From the NCBI GenBank assembly GCA_016699405.1, contig CP064972.1:5053501-5117500 (forward strand): a stretch of 64,000 bases of DNA. The letters run 5' to 3'. The first letter of the stretch is position 1. Each line of letters starts with the position of its first letter. Below are positions 49,883 to 60,981 of the stretch, in pieces. Below the pieces are notes generated by a model. That model did not search any database. It worked only from the letters and a program-made list of their open reading frames with translations, and was not told the DNA's origin. Origin of the DNA: Holophagales bacterium. Lineage in GTDB: Bacteria; Acidobacteriota; Thermoanaerobaculia; Multivoradales; JAGPDF01. The translations under genes and the position numbers were made by a program.

Positions 49883-50902
49883 ATGCGAGTCCGCTCCGTT
49901 CTTCTTCTCTCCGCCACCGTGCTGGCGAGCCCCGCCGCCACCGCCCTCGAGGCTGCAGACGACACCGACCCGGTCGCGTGCACGGCGCTCGCCGGCTTCC
50001 GCCCGGGAGCGCTGGCGACCGCCACCGCGGCCGACCGCACCCGGTTCGCCGGCAAGAGCGCCAGCGACTGTCAGGCCCTTCTCTACGCCGTCGAGGACCG
50101 CCGGGAGGTCGACGGCGCGCGCCGGTGCTGTCTCGCCACCGGCGACTGCAACCGCGAGCTGGCCATCCTCTTCGCCAACGGCTGGGGCGTCCCGCGCGAC
50201 TTCGACACGGCCACTTGGTTCCTCTGCCGCGCCGGAGACGAAATGGCGCCCTTCGAGCTCGCCGGGATGCTCGAACAGCTCGCCGCGATGCGCACGACGA
50301 AGCCGCCGGCCGACCTCGACTACTGCGCCGCGGTGACCAGCGGCACCGGCATGCTCTTCTGCGCCAAGCTCGACTACGACCAGGCCGCGGCCGGCTGGGA
50401 AGAGCGGCTGACGACGCTCTCGGCGTCGCTCGAAGGAGAGGCGCGCACGGCGCTCACCGCTTGGCGTACGGCGGCTCAGGCGTTCAGTGAGGAGGAAGGG
50501 GCCTGGGCGGCCAGCGACTCCTGGGGCGGTTCGATCTACTCGGGGGAGGCACTCGGCGCCCAGCAGGAGGTCTTCACCAAGCTCCTCACCGCGCTCGAGC
50601 GCTCGCTCGCGCACCGCGTCGCCCCGGCTTCGGCTGCCGATCTCGCTCGCGTCGATCGCGCGCTCAACGAGGCCTACAAGAAGGTGATGGCAGCAATCGA
50701 CCCGGCAAGCGAGCCCGAGGCCGGCCGGCCGCAGTTGCGCGAGGCGCAGCGCGCCTGGATCGCCCTGCGCGACCGCTGGCAGGTGCTCTACCGCCACCGC
50801 TGGCAGGGCGCTGCGCCACCCGACGACCTCGAGCGGGAGCTCGCGACGACGCTCACCGGCACGCGGGCCACCGATCTCCTCGCCGGAATGCCCAAGCCCT
50901 GA
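49883..50902 (+). CDS. Exported protein with Sel1-like segment and LprI/DUF1311 domain
   Basis: 339 residues. Signal peptide SVLLLSATVLASPAATALE; a cysteine-rich middle with a Sel1-like motif (ELAILFANGWGVPRDFDTATW); and a C-terminal DUF1311 region (VDRALNEAYKKVMAAI, LREAQRAWIALRDRWQVL). DUF1311 includes lysozyme inhibitor LprI, so an envelope defence role is possible. TAGACT (49867-49872) lies 10 nt before ATG 49883. Confidence 0.78.
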   Translation: MRVRSVLLLSATVLASPAATALEAADDTDPVACTALAGFRPGALATATAADRTRFAGKSASDCQALLYAVEDRREVDGARRCCLATGDCNRELAILFANGWGVPRDFDTATWFLCRAGDEMAPFELAGMLEQLAAMRTTKPPADLDYCAAVTSGTGMLFCAKLDYDQAAAGWEERLTTLSASLEGEARTALTAWRTAAQAFSEEEGAWAASDSWGGSIYSGEALGAQQEVFTKLLTALERSLAHRVAPASAADLARVDRALNEAYKKVMAAIDPASEPEAGRPQLREAQRAWIALRDRWQVLYRHRWQGAAPPDDLERELATTLTGTRATDLLAGMPKP

Positions 50903-51196
50903 GCCGGCCTCGCCGGCGACCTTCGGTCTCCCGCCCCGACGACGGCGCTCGACCGCCTGAAGCGCACCGTCCTGCTCTGGCTCGAGATCGGCGACGGCAT
51001 GAGCGCCCAGCTCTTCCTCGCTCCGCCGAACCGCTCCTGTGGCGAACGATTCGCGACGCTCTTCTTTCACGAGGACGACCTCGCCGAAGCGATGGACCGT
51101 CTCGGCGCCGACCAGCTTGCCTGCCGGAGCTTCGAAGAGCTGCTGGCCCACCGCACCCTGTTCGCATCCGCGCCGGCGCAGCGTTGTGGCTGCTGA
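50903..51196 (+). pseudogene. C-terminal remnant of a duplicated SMI1/KNR4-like gene
   Basis: Right after the DUF1311 stop and in the same frame, the sequence encodes LDRLKRTVLLWLEIGDGMSA, QLFLAPPNRSCGERFATLFF and AMDRLGADQLACRSFEE. This matches residues about 230-290 of the intact protein encoded at 51209-52231 (QLFLAPPNGTCGNSYATVFF). It lacks the signal peptide and SMI1 N-terminal half. It is a tandem-duplication leftover, perhaps once an in-frame part of another gene. Confidence 0.7.
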
Positions 51197-51208
51197 GGAG
51201 GAGAGACG

Positions 51209-52231
51209 ATGAAGCTGCCGTCGAAGCTGGCCGTCACCCTCGCACTGGCCCTGCCGGCCCTCGCGAGCGGGATCGAGATCGACATCTACTGGATGCCGGA
51301 GGCCGAGAACCACTTCACCTTTCTGGTCGGCGACCGCGAGGTCGGCCGCTGTTCCGGGCGGGCGCCCCAGGACGTCAACTCGTTGCCCGCCACCTGCTCG
51401 TTCGATCTGCCGCAAGGCGCCACGTCGCTGACCGTGCGCGGTCGCTACACCGCCCGCAACTGGAATCCGAAGACCGACAAGATCTCCGTCCGCAGCGTGT
51501 CGGGCGAGCGCACGTTCCGCCTGCGCGACGGCGCCTCGATCACGCGGCCGCTGCTCGACCGCCAGCTCCCTGTCGCCGAACGCTGGCGGCGCGCCGTCGA
51601 AGCCGAGCGAGCGCTCGCCGCCGCCTATGGCGGCATCCCGCGCCTCGCGCTCGGCAAACCGGTACCGAAGTCCGCGCTCGAGGCCGCCGAGAAACGGCTC
51701 GGCTTCGCGCTGCCGTCAGGGTACCGCGAGATGCTGGCAACGGTCGGGCCGGTCGCCCTCGGCGACCACTCGGTGCCGTCGCCGGAGAACCTGGAGAATG
51801 CCGAACGGACGATCCTGCAGCGCTGGAGCTACGGCGAAAGCGGGACCCCGGCATGGCTGACTCCGGCCGTGCACGACCGGCTGCAGCGCAGCGTGATCCT
51901 CTTCTTCGAGGAGGGTGACGGCGTGGGCGCCCAGCTCTTCCTCGCTCCACCGAACGGCACCTGCGGCAACAGCTACGCCACGGTCTTCTTCCACGAAGGC
52001 CGGCTCGCGCGCGCCATGGGTGAGCTCGCCGCCGACCGCCTGACCTGTCAGGCATTCGAGGAGGCGATCGCCCGTCAGGCGGGGAGGCTGCTGGTCGCCG
52101 AGCACGAGGTCGATCTTCGCGAAGCGACGGGCGAGCTGATCCTCGCGACGGACGCGACACGGCCTCGTCTGCTGCTCGACTACAACTTCGGGCCGGACGG
52201 CGAGTTCCTGGTCGACTTCGTGTCGCCATAG
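51209..52231 (+). CDS. Exported SMI1/KNR4-like protein
   Basis: 340 residues: signal peptide (LAVTLALALPALASG), a beta-rich N-terminal domain with one cysteine pair (VGRCSGRAP...ATCSFDLP), then an SMI1/KNR4 (SUKH) fold (LEAAEKRLGFALPSGYREML, then VILFFEEGDGVGAQLFLAPP). Cytosolic SUKH proteins are often immunity proteins; an exported one with a duplicated remnant upstream is unusual. GAGGAG precedes ATG 51209. Confidence 0.75.
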   Translation: MKLPSKLAVTLALALPALASGIEIDIYWMPEAENHFTFLVGDREVGRCSGRAPQDVNSLPATCSFDLPQGATSLTVRGRYTARNWNPKTDKISVRSVSGERTFRLRDGASITRPLLDRQLPVAERWRRAVEAERALAAAYGGIPRLALGKPVPKSALEAAEKRLGFALPSGYREMLATVGPVALGDHSVPSPENLENAERTILQRWSYGESGTPAWLTPAVHDRLQRSVILFFEEGDGVGAQLFLAPPNGTCGNSYATVFFHEGRLARAMGELAADRLTCQAFEEAIARQAGRLLVAEHEVDLREATGELILATDATRPRLLLDYNFGPDGEFLVDFVSP

Positions 52232-52282
52232 CGCCGCGCTTGAGGAGGGGAACGACCCGGGAGAGAATGCCTCTCCGGGGGC

Positions 52283-52735
52283 GTGGTGGCCGTGGACACT
52301 CGATTTCATCGTGAGCTCAAGCGCCTGCTCGACCAGGTCGAGATCGAGCGGGAGAACGAACGCGTCCGGCGCTTTCGTAAAGAGCTCGTGCATACCGAGG
52401 CGCGGCAGCACTTCGAGGACGTGCGGCGCGACCACCTGATGCCGGCGCTGCGCGAGCTGATGGCCGAGCTCCTGCGCCGGGGCCATCAGGCCCAGGTCGA
52501 CGTCAAGTCCGCTCACGAGATCAAGCTCGCCGTGCAGCTGATGAGCCGTCGCGCGGTGTCGGCGACCCTGCTCTGCAGCTACCGCCCGCAACCGGAGCCT
52601 TCCGTCCGGTTCGCCCTGGTCCACAACTTCGAAGTGCGGTTCGAGAGCTTCCTGCCGCTCGGCGAGGCGCAGGGCCGGCCGCTCGCCGAGGTGATCATCG
52701 GCGCGCTCGACCTGCTCGTCTCCTGGGCTCGCTGA
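52283..52735 (+). CDS. Conserved-looking protein of unknown function
   Basis: 150 residues, charged, no signal peptide or TM segment. N-terminal helices (FHRELKRLLDQVEIERENER) are followed by a helical middle (MPALRELMAELLRRGHQ) and an alternating strand region (RFALVHNFEVRFESFLPL). I do not recognise the family. GTG 52283 is tentative; GTG 52292 is also possible. Stands alone between genes of other roles. Confidence 0.6.
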   Translation: MVAVDTRFHRELKRLLDQVEIERENERVRRFRKELVHTEARQHFEDVRRDHLMPALRELMAELLRRGHQAQVDVKSAHEIKLAVQLMSRRAVSATLLCSYRPQPEPSVRFALVHNFEVRFESFLPLGEAQGRPLAEVIIGALDLLVSWAR

Positions 52736-52816
52736 GGTCTTCGGCGCGAGAACGGGCGGCGGAGCGGCGAGCCGGGCACCTGGAAGGGGCCCGGCTCGTC
52801 GACGGGGTCCGATCCG

Positions 52817-53926
52817 CTAGCCGTTGGCCGGCGTCTGCACCTCGACCGCCTTGCCACCGACGATCTGGTGCATCCGCGGCCGGTGGGCGCTGTCGCCGTG
52901 GGCGTCGAAGGAGACCGGCCCGGTCACGCCCTGCAACGGGGCCATCGAGAGCAGCCGCTGCATCAGCTCGTCGGAGCTCTTCACCGCGTCCCCGCGCAGC
53001 ACCTGCAACGCCACCAGCGCGGCGTCGTAGCCATGCGCGGCGTAGAGGTCCGGCATGCGGTCGAAGTTGTTCTCCTTGAAACGGGTGACGAAGCTCTTGA
53101 TCGGCTCCTGCGACGACGAGAGGTCGACCTTGACCATCGGGAAGTAGACGCCCTCGACGTTGTCGCCGCCGCGGCTGACCGTGACACGCGCTTCGATCGC
53201 CGAGGTCGAGCACTTGACGCCGGTGTAGCCGACGTTGCGCACCGTGATCAGGCTCTCGAGGATGCCCTCGGAGTAGCCGGCGATGAAGAGCGCATCCGGC
53301 TGATCACGCGTGATCGCCTCGCCGAGCTTCGTCTCGAAGTCGGCCGTGTCGATCTTGAGCTCGCCGACGATCTTGCCGCCGAGCGTCGCGACCTCCTTGT
53401 CGAAGACCGGCAGCAGGCCCTGCGTGTACAGGGTGTCCTCCTTGAGCACGAGGATCTTGCCGGCCTTGCGGTCGGTCACCAGGAAGCGCGCCGCGAGCTT
53501 CGCTTCGAACTCGTCGGACGGGAAGACGCGGAAGAAGTGGTTGCTCGAAGCAGCGAGGCCGGGCTCGCTCGCCGACGGCGAGAGGAGCACGCCCTTGGCG
53601 GCCTCGGCCACCGGGATCATCGCCTTGGCCTCCGCCGAGGTGGCGCCGCCGATGACCATCAGCGCGCCGGCATCGTAGAGCCGCTTGGCCTCGGCGGCCG
53701 CCTTCTTCGGGTCGGAGCCGGAGTCGATGTAGACGACCTTGAAGCCGCTCGGCGTATTGCCGTCCTTGATCGCCGTGTCGAACGCCAGGCGGGCGCCCGA
53801 CAGCATCGAGTTTCCGTAGGCCGACGCGTCGCCGGTGTCCGGAACGACCACTCCGACCAGGTTCTTGCTGCAGCCCGTCAGGGCCAGGGCGGCCACCGCC
53901 AGGCAACCGAGGATTCGCATTCTCAT
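52817..53926 (-). CDS. ABC-type branched-chain amino acid/amide substrate-binding lipoprotein
   Basis: 369 residues, periplasmic type I binding protein (Peripla_BP_6/LivJ-like). Lipobox LALTGCSKN at the N-terminus; GVVVPDTGDASAYGNSMLSGA, VYIDSGSDPKKAAAEAKRL and VIGGATSAEAKAMIPVAE are ligand-pocket segments, and LFIAGYSEG and MPDLYAAHGYDAAL follow. ATG 53926 has GGGAG 7 nt upstream. No permease or ATPase genes adjoin it, so it may serve a distant transporter or a sensory role. Ligand unknown. Confidence 0.87.
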   Translation of the reverse strand: MRMRILGCLAVAALALTGCSKNLVGVVVPDTGDASAYGNSMLSGARLAFDTAIKDGNTPSGFKVVYIDSGSDPKKAAAEAKRLYDAGALMVIGGATSAEAKAMIPVAEAAKGVLLSPSASEPGLAASSNHFFRVFPSDEFEAKLAARFLVTDRKAGKILVLKEDTLYTQGLLPVFDKEVATLGGKIVGELKIDTADFETKLGEAITRDQPDALFIAGYSEGILESLITVRNVGYTGVKCSTSAIEARVTVSRGGDNVEGVYFPMVKVDLSSSQEPIKSFVTRFKENNFDRMPDLYAAHGYDAALVALQVLRGDAVKSSDELMQRLLSMAPLQGVTGPVSFDAHGDSAHRPRMHQIVGGKAVEVQTPANG

Positions 53927-54015
53927 GAGTTCGCTCCCGCGGCGGGAAAGGGGCTTCCCCCGCTCTCGAGACGGATCGTACCGGAATCCGACCTCCCGCG
54001 GGGCACCCGGCCGAC

Positions 54016-54677
54016 CTACCCCGGACGGGACAGCCGCTGCGGCACGGCCCGGCGGGCCTCCGACGGCGCCATGCCGTAGAAGCGCTTGTAGCGCCGCGAG
54101 AAATGGAACGGGTTGGCGAAACCGAGCCGGTCGGCCACCTCGGAGACGCGCCGCCCCTCGCCCAGCAGGCGGCGCGCCTCGCGCATCCGGACGGTGGCGA
54201 TGAGCTGACCCGGCGTGCAGTCGAGGGCCACCACCAACCCCCGCTCGAGGGTGCGCAACGAGACATAGAGCGCCGCAGCCAGCCCGGAGGGCGAGAGTGG
54301 CGTGTCGAGACGGCGATAGATCGCCAGGATCGCGCGATCGCCGAGCAACTCGACGCCGCCGCTTCCGGCATCGAGCAGCTGCTGCACGTGGCTGGTGAGC
54401 CCGGCGAGCACGTCGGAGGTCGGGGCCAGGGTCTCCGGGTCGGTCTCTCCGCGCCCCCCTTCGGCCCCGCTCCCCTCCGCCGACTCCGGCTCGGCCGCGT
54501 CGACCGAGGGTTCGTCCTCCTCGGCCGCCGGGCGCCCCTTCTCGAGCCAGCGCGCCTCCATCCGGTCGAGTCGCGCGGTGAGCAGCGCCAGGTGCTGGCG
54601 CTCCCGGCGCTCGAAATAGACACTCGCAGCGAGCGCCCCGAGGGCCAGCCCGACTCCGAGGGCGGCGATCCAGGCGG

Positions 54678-54681
<4 letters not shown>
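54016..54681 (-). CDS. Membrane-anchored AraC-type transcription regulator
   Basis: 221 residues. One N-terminal TM helix (AWIAALGVGLALGALAASVYF), a coiled-coil segment (RQHLALLTARLDRMEARW), an acidic disordered linker, and a C-terminal AraC HTH pair (LAAALYVSLRTLERGL, then VADRLGFANPFHFSRRYKRFYG). AraC domains tethered to the membrane without a sensory domain are uncommon. Its ATG overlaps the STPK stop by ATGA, suggesting the kinase controls it, directly or via its acidic Ser-rich linker. Confidence 0.85.
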
Positions 54682-56972
<2,291 letters not shown>

Positions 56973-57028
56973 GGGCAAAACTCTACACGGGGAATCCGAA
57001 TTCGCCCAGGAGGTGGGCGGCAGGCCCG

Positions 57029-57298
57029 TCAGCCGACGTCGGCGGCGTCGACGATGCCGACGATGACCGAGCGGACCGGGGCGTCTTTCGAACCGACGAC
57101 TTGGCGGGCGCCGTTGCCTTCGTCGAGGACGAGGACGCGCTCGCCTGGACCGGCGCCGACGGTGTCGACGGCGATCAGGTAGCCGGGGAGCGGCGAGCCG
57201 TCGGGCGCCTCCCGCTCGACGATCATCAGCTTTCGCCCGTCACACCAGGGGTGGTTGATCGTCGAGGTGACGTTGCCGACGACCCGGCCGAGGATCAT
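57029..57298 (-). CDS. BMC vertex protein, EutN/CcmL family (BMC-P 1)
   Basis: 89 residues, pentamer closing the corners of a bacterial microcompartment. Family pattern: MILGRVVGNVTSTINHPW at the N-terminus, LIAVDTVGAGPGERVLVLDEG, and VRSVIVGIVD at the end. Last gene of the operon; its start overlaps the stop of BMC-P 2 by 4 nt. Confidence 0.92.
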   Translation of the reverse strand: MILGRVVGNVTSTINHPWCDGRKLMIVEREAPDGSPLPGYLIAVDTVGAGPGERVLVLDEGNGARQVVGSKDAPVRSVIVGIVDAADVG

Positions 57299-57591
57299 CG
57301 CGCCCCTCCGCCGCCCGCCCCGCCTTCGACGTGATGGGTGTCGACGATGCCGAGGATGGCGTGGTCGATCGGCACGAACCAGGGATCGAGCGCCATCGCC
57401 GCCTCGCGTCCGCCTTCGTAGTAGACGAGCTCGCCCGGCCCCGCCATGCGCGTCGCATCGGCGGCGACCAGCGGCTCGCCTCGCGGCTCGCCCTGCTGGT
57501 CGAGCGGCTGGACGAGGAGCATCGCCACGCCGGTGAGCCCTTCGTAGACCACCGCCGGGACGACGCTGCCGATGACGCGACCGAGGAGCAT
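57295..57591 (-). CDS. BMC vertex protein, EutN/CcmL family (BMC-P 2)
   Basis: 98 residues. MLLGRVIGSVVPAVVYEGL, PLVAADATRMAGPGELVYYE and DHAILGIVDTHHV give the EutN/CcmL pattern. It differs enough from the other two vertex genes for distinct roles. The C-terminal Gly tail is probably flexible. Confidence 0.9.
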   Translation of the reverse strand: MLLGRVIGSVVPAVVYEGLTGVAMLLVQPLDQQGEPRGEPLVAADATRMAGPGELVYYEGGREAAMALDPWFVPIDHAILGIVDTHHVEGGAGGGGAR

Positions 57592-57605
57592 CGATCCGCC
57601 CTCGT

Positions 57606-58223
57606 CTACGACGCCTGCTCGCCTTCGAGCTCGAGCAGCACCTGCGTGGCGAACCCGGTGCTCGAGCCGATCTGCTTGAGCAGCGCCTCGTGCGGCGCGG
57701 CGATGGTGCGATGGCGCGCCGGCACGCCCGCCTCGTCGAGGAAGCGCCGGGAGACGCTCATCGCCTCCTCGATCTGGTAGAGGTCGCCCTGGTAGAGGCT
57801 GAGCCCCTTGCCCGACAGGCCGGTGTCGGCGAGGCGGATCTCGACGAGGTCGACCTCGGTGGCTTTCAGCGCCACCTCGGCGGCCCGCACGTTCGAGGCG
57901 ACGGTGTCGGTCTCGAGAATCGCCAGCGCCCCGCTGCCTCCGGCCTGGCGGGCACCGACGATCGCCGCGTAGACGCGCGGGTGGACGTCGGCGAGAAGGA
58001 TCCGGTCGAGCACGCTCGCCCCGCCCTGTTCGACGCCTTCGGCGAGCGCCTCCTCGACCGCCGCGGTCGTGCCGCCCACCATCGTCAGGTAGCGGCCGCG
58101 ACTGATCGTGCCGCACTTGACGAAGGCGATCGGCGACTTCTTGAGCATCGCGTCGGTGGCATGGACCCCCACCGGGATGTCGCTGAATTCGATGATGGCG
58201 AGGGCCGGGTGCTTCTTCATCAT
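57606..58223 (-). CDS. Tandem BMC-domain shell protein (BMC-T 2)
   Basis: 205 residues with two BMC domains that form pseudohexamer trimers, often with gated pores. First domain: HPALAIIEFSDIPVGVHATDA and VKCGTISRGRYLTMVGG; second: GSGALAILETDTVASNVRAAE and LVEIRLADTGLSGKGLSL. ATG 58223 overlaps the stop of the aldehyde dehydrogenase (ATGA); a second ATG three bases on is possible. Confidence 0.9.
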   Translation of the reverse strand: MMKKHPALAIIEFSDIPVGVHATDAMLKKSPIAFVKCGTISRGRYLTMVGGTTAAVEEALAEGVEQGGASVLDRILLADVHPRVYAAIVGARQAGGSGALAILETDTVASNVRAAEVALKATEVDLVEIRLADTGLSGKGLSLYQGDLYQIEEAMSVSRRFLDEAGVPARHRTIAAPHEALLKQIGSSTGFATQVLLELEGEQAS

Positions 58224-59689
58224 GTGATCCTGAAGTGGTCGACCAGGACGCAGCGGCGCCAACGCGAGAACTGCCGCGGTCCGGTGAGCCCCTCCCCGGT
58301 GGGGCTGGCGATGGTGAACGAACAGGTGCCCTCGCCGTCGAGGCCGAGCCCCGCCTGCGAGCGGCCGTTCTTGACGAAGATCGAGCAGTCGCACGCCTTC
58401 GCCATGCGGCTCAGGCGGTCGAGGTGGGTCGAGTGCATGACCGCCGTGTGGCGGTTGCCGCCTTCGACCTCGATCGCCAGGTCGATGGCGCGGTCGGCGT
58501 CGGGAACGCGGCAGACCGGCAGGATCGGAATCATCTGCTCGCTCCACAGGAGCGGGTGGTCGGCGTCGACCTCGACGACGGCGAGGCGGGTCTCGCGCGG
58601 CACGCTCATGCCGATGCGGCCGAGAATGACCGCGACGTCCTTGCCGATCAGGTCGTGGTTCATCGCGCCGCGACCGCGCGGCCCCGGGTGCTTGGCGAAG
58701 ACGAGGTTCTCGATCTGGCGCAGGCGCGTCGCGTCGAGCCGCACGGCGCCCGCGCCCTCCATCGCCGCGAGCAGCCGGTCGGCGACGCTCGCCACGACGA
58801 AGACCTCTTTCTCGTCGACGCAGATGATGTTGTTGTCGGTCGAAGCGCCGGCGACGATGTCGCGTGCCGCCTTGTCGAGATGCGCCGTCTCGTCGACCAC
58901 CACCGGGGGATTGCCCGGGCCGGCGCAGATCGCCCGCTTGCCGCTCGCCATCGCCGCCTTGACCACGGCACCGCCGCCGGTGACGACGACCAGGCGGATT
59001 CCCGGATGGGTCATCACCTCCTGGGCCGCCTGGATCGTCGGGTTGGCAAGGCAGGTGACCGTGCAGGCCGGACCGCCGGCCGCCGCCACCGCACGGTTGA
59101 TCAGCGCCACGGTGGCGATCGAGCAGTTGCGGGCCAGCGGGTGAACGCAGAAGACCACGCTGTTGCCCGCGGCGAGCATGCCGATGGCGTTGCAGATGAT
59201 CGTCGAGGTCGGATTGGTCGACGGCGTGATGGCGCCGATGACCCCGAACGGCGCCGGCTCGAGCAGGGTGAGACCGTGGTCGCCGGTCACCGCCTGCGGC
59301 GCGAGATCCTCGAGCCCTGGCGTCTTCTCGGCGACCAGGCGGTTCTTGAGGATCTTGTCTTCGGCGCGGCCGAGGCCGGTCTCCTCGTGCGCCATCTTCG
59401 CCAGCTCGGCGGCGTGCTCGAGCATGGTGGCGCGGATGGCGGCGAGGATGCGCGCCCGCACCGTGAGGGGCAACGCCACGAGCCGCGGCTGCGCCGCGCG
59501 CGCCGCCCGCACCGCCTCGTCCACCGTGGCGAAGGCCCCCGCCGCAGGATCAGCCGGCCCGCCATCGCTTCCGGCCGCGGACGCGGCCGGACGTCCGGTG
59601 GCCGACGCCACCGCGCCTCCCGAGGCAGAGATATCCGCCGCGATCCGCTGCGCGATCGCCTCGAGGTCCCGCTCGGAAAGACGCGCCAT
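58220..59689 (-). CDS. CoA-acylating aldehyde dehydrogenase of a microcompartment (EutE/PduP-like)
   Basis: 489 residues, converts an aldehyde (probably acetaldehyde) plus CoA and NAD+ to acyl-CoA. An N-terminal amphipathic helix (RLSERDLEAIAQRIAADI) followed by a Gly/Ala linker is a typical encapsulation peptide. Core motifs: GVIGAITPSTNPTSTIICNA, AGPGNPPVVVDETAHLD, catalytic Cys in NNIICVDEKEVFVV, and MKACDCSIFVKNGRSQ-like end region. It lies between BMC-P 3 and BMC-T 2 in the shell operon. Confidence 0.93.
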   Translation of the reverse strand: MARLSERDLEAIAQRIAADISASGGAVASATGRPAASAAGSDGGPADPAAGAFATVDEAVRAARAAQPRLVALPLTVRARILAAIRATMLEHAAELAKMAHEETGLGRAEDKILKNRLVAEKTPGLEDLAPQAVTGDHGLTLLEPAPFGVIGAITPSTNPTSTIICNAIGMLAAGNSVVFCVHPLARNCSIATVALINRAVAAAGGPACTVTCLANPTIQAAQEVMTHPGIRLVVVTGGGAVVKAAMASGKRAICAGPGNPPVVVDETAHLDKAARDIVAGASTDNNIICVDEKEVFVVASVADRLLAAMEGAGAVRLDATRLRQIENLVFAKHPGPRGRGAMNHDLIGKDVAVILGRIGMSVPRETRLAVVEVDADHPLLWSEQMIPILPVCRVPDADRAIDLAIEVEGGNRHTAVMHSTHLDRLSRMAKACDCSIFVKNGRSQAGLGLDGEGTCSFTIASPTGEGLTGPRQFSRWRRCVLVDHFRIT

Positions 59690-59701
59690 CGTCGCCGGCC
59701 T

Positions 59702-59989
59702 CTACTTCTTGTACTTCGTCTGGCCGCCGACCTCCCAGCTGTCGACGATCGCCATGATGACGGCATCGACCGGGCGGTTCTGCGTCGCGTGGGTCTGGCG
59801 TGCCGAGCTGCCGGCGGCGGTGAGCACCAGCTCGCCGGGACCCGCGCCCACCGCGTCGGCGGCGACGAGGAAGGAGCCGCCCTCGCGCCCTTCGGGGTCG
59901 ACCGGGCGCACCAGCATCAGCTTCAGCCCCTCGAGCGTCGGCTCCTTGCGGGTGGCGACGACCGTCCCGACCACTTTGCACAGTTGCAT
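59702..59989 (-). CDS. BMC vertex protein, EutN/CcmL family (BMC-P 3)
   Basis: 95 residues. MQLCKVVGTVVATRKEPTL, FLVAADAVGAGPGELVLTAA, and VDAVIMAIVDSWEV show the EutN/CcmL fold. It is 8 nt after the BMC-H gene. Lys-rich C-terminus. Confidence 0.92.
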   Translation of the reverse strand: MQLCKVVGTVVATRKEPTLEGLKLMLVRPVDPEGREGGSFLVAADAVGAGPGELVLTAAGSSARQTHATQNRPVDAVIMAIVDSWEVGGQTKYKK

Positions 59990-59997
59990 GGCGCCCC

Positions 59998-60294
59998 TTA
60001 CTCGGCCTTGCCCTGCTCCCCGCGGCCGAGCGGCATCACCGCGTCGACGTTGACGTGCGGGCGCGCGATGACGTGGACCGTGACCACCTCGCCGACCCGG
60101 CCGGCAGCCGCCTGTCCGGCGTCGATCGCCGCCTTGACCGCCGCGACGTCACCGCGCACGACGATCGACACGTAGCCGCCGCCGGTCTTCTCGTACTTGA
60201 CCAGCTCGACCTTGGCCGCCTTCACCGCGGCGTCGGCCGCCTCCACCACCGCCGGGAACGACCGGCACTCGATCATGCCAAGGGCTTCCGTCAT
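59998..60294 (-). CDS. Single-domain BMC shell protein (BMC-H)
   Basis: 98 residues, hexamer tiling the compartment facets. Signature: EALGMIECRSFPAVVEAADA, VKYEKTGGGYVSIVVRGDVAAV, and ARPHVNVDAVMP near the end. The only single-domain shell gene in the operon. Confidence 0.95.
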   Translation of the reverse strand: MTEALGMIECRSFPAVVEAADAAVKAAKVELVKYEKTGGGYVSIVVRGDVAAVKAAIDAGQAAAGRVGEVVTVHVIARPHVNVDAVMPLGRGEQGKAE

Positions 60295-60350
60295 GTTCCG
60301 TCTCCGTTGGGCAACGCCCGGGAGCTCGCGCCGCCCGGGACTCTGGTCCG

Positions 60351-60980
60351 TTAGCGTTCGTTGGCCCCGCTGCGTCCGGTCACCGAGGCGATCGCCGCCT
60401 CGGCTGCGCGGTAGGCCACGTCGATGTCACGCTCTTCGCCGCCAAGATACACCCGTCCGAAGCTGCCGAACGCTCGTACCTCGAGGATGTTGATGTTGGC
60501 CGCCTTCTCCGCCTCGTTGGCAGCGAGCGCGGCATAGCCGGCCGGCGCCACTTCGAGCACGTAGAGCGACTGGCCCGGCAGGATGAGGTCGCCGTGCCGC
60601 GTGCGGTTGATCAATTGCGTGTGGTACGGCGTGATGTTGCGGATCACCTGACTCGAGGCGATCTCCGGCTTGATGCGATCGTCCTCCTGCAGGCCGAGCT
60701 CTTCGAGAATGGCCGCTCCCGCGGCCCGCACGTCGGCCTGGGAGTCGGAGTGCAGCTCGAGCATGCCGTAGAGCCGCTCGATGATCAGCATGCCGGGCTT
60801 GACGTCGGTCGCCTTGAGGGCCACGTCGGTGACCCGCATGATGTCCATGCCCGGCGCGATCTCGACGAAGAGCGATGCCTGTCCGGGGACCGGCAGGAAG
60901 CCCTGCGCCACCGTGCCGAGGAACGAGGCGTGCTGCGGTTGCAGGCTGTCGAGGAAGACGTAGCAGCGGAGCGTGGCCAT
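60351..60980 (-). CDS. Tandem BMC-domain shell protein (BMC-T 1)
   Basis: 209 residues, two BMC-like domains: first RCYVFLDSLQPQHASFLGTV with ASLFVEIAPGMDIMRVTDVA, second GQSLYVLEVAPAGYAALAAN with NINILEVRAFGSFGRVYLGG. The sequence resembles the circularly permuted BMC-T proteins of the Haliangium ochraceum compartment (from memory). It follows the RpiB-DeoC fusion directly, 1 nt apart. Confidence 0.88.
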   Translation of the reverse strand: MATLRCYVFLDSLQPQHASFLGTVAQGFLPVPGQASLFVEIAPGMDIMRVTDVALKATDVKPGMLIIERLYGMLELHSDSQADVRAAGAAILEELGLQEDDRIKPEIASSQVIRNITPYHTQLINRTRHGDLILPGQSLYVLEVAPAGYAALAANEAEKAANINILEVRAFGSFGRVYLGGEERDIDVAYRAAEAAIASVTGRSGANER

Positions 60981-60981
60981 C

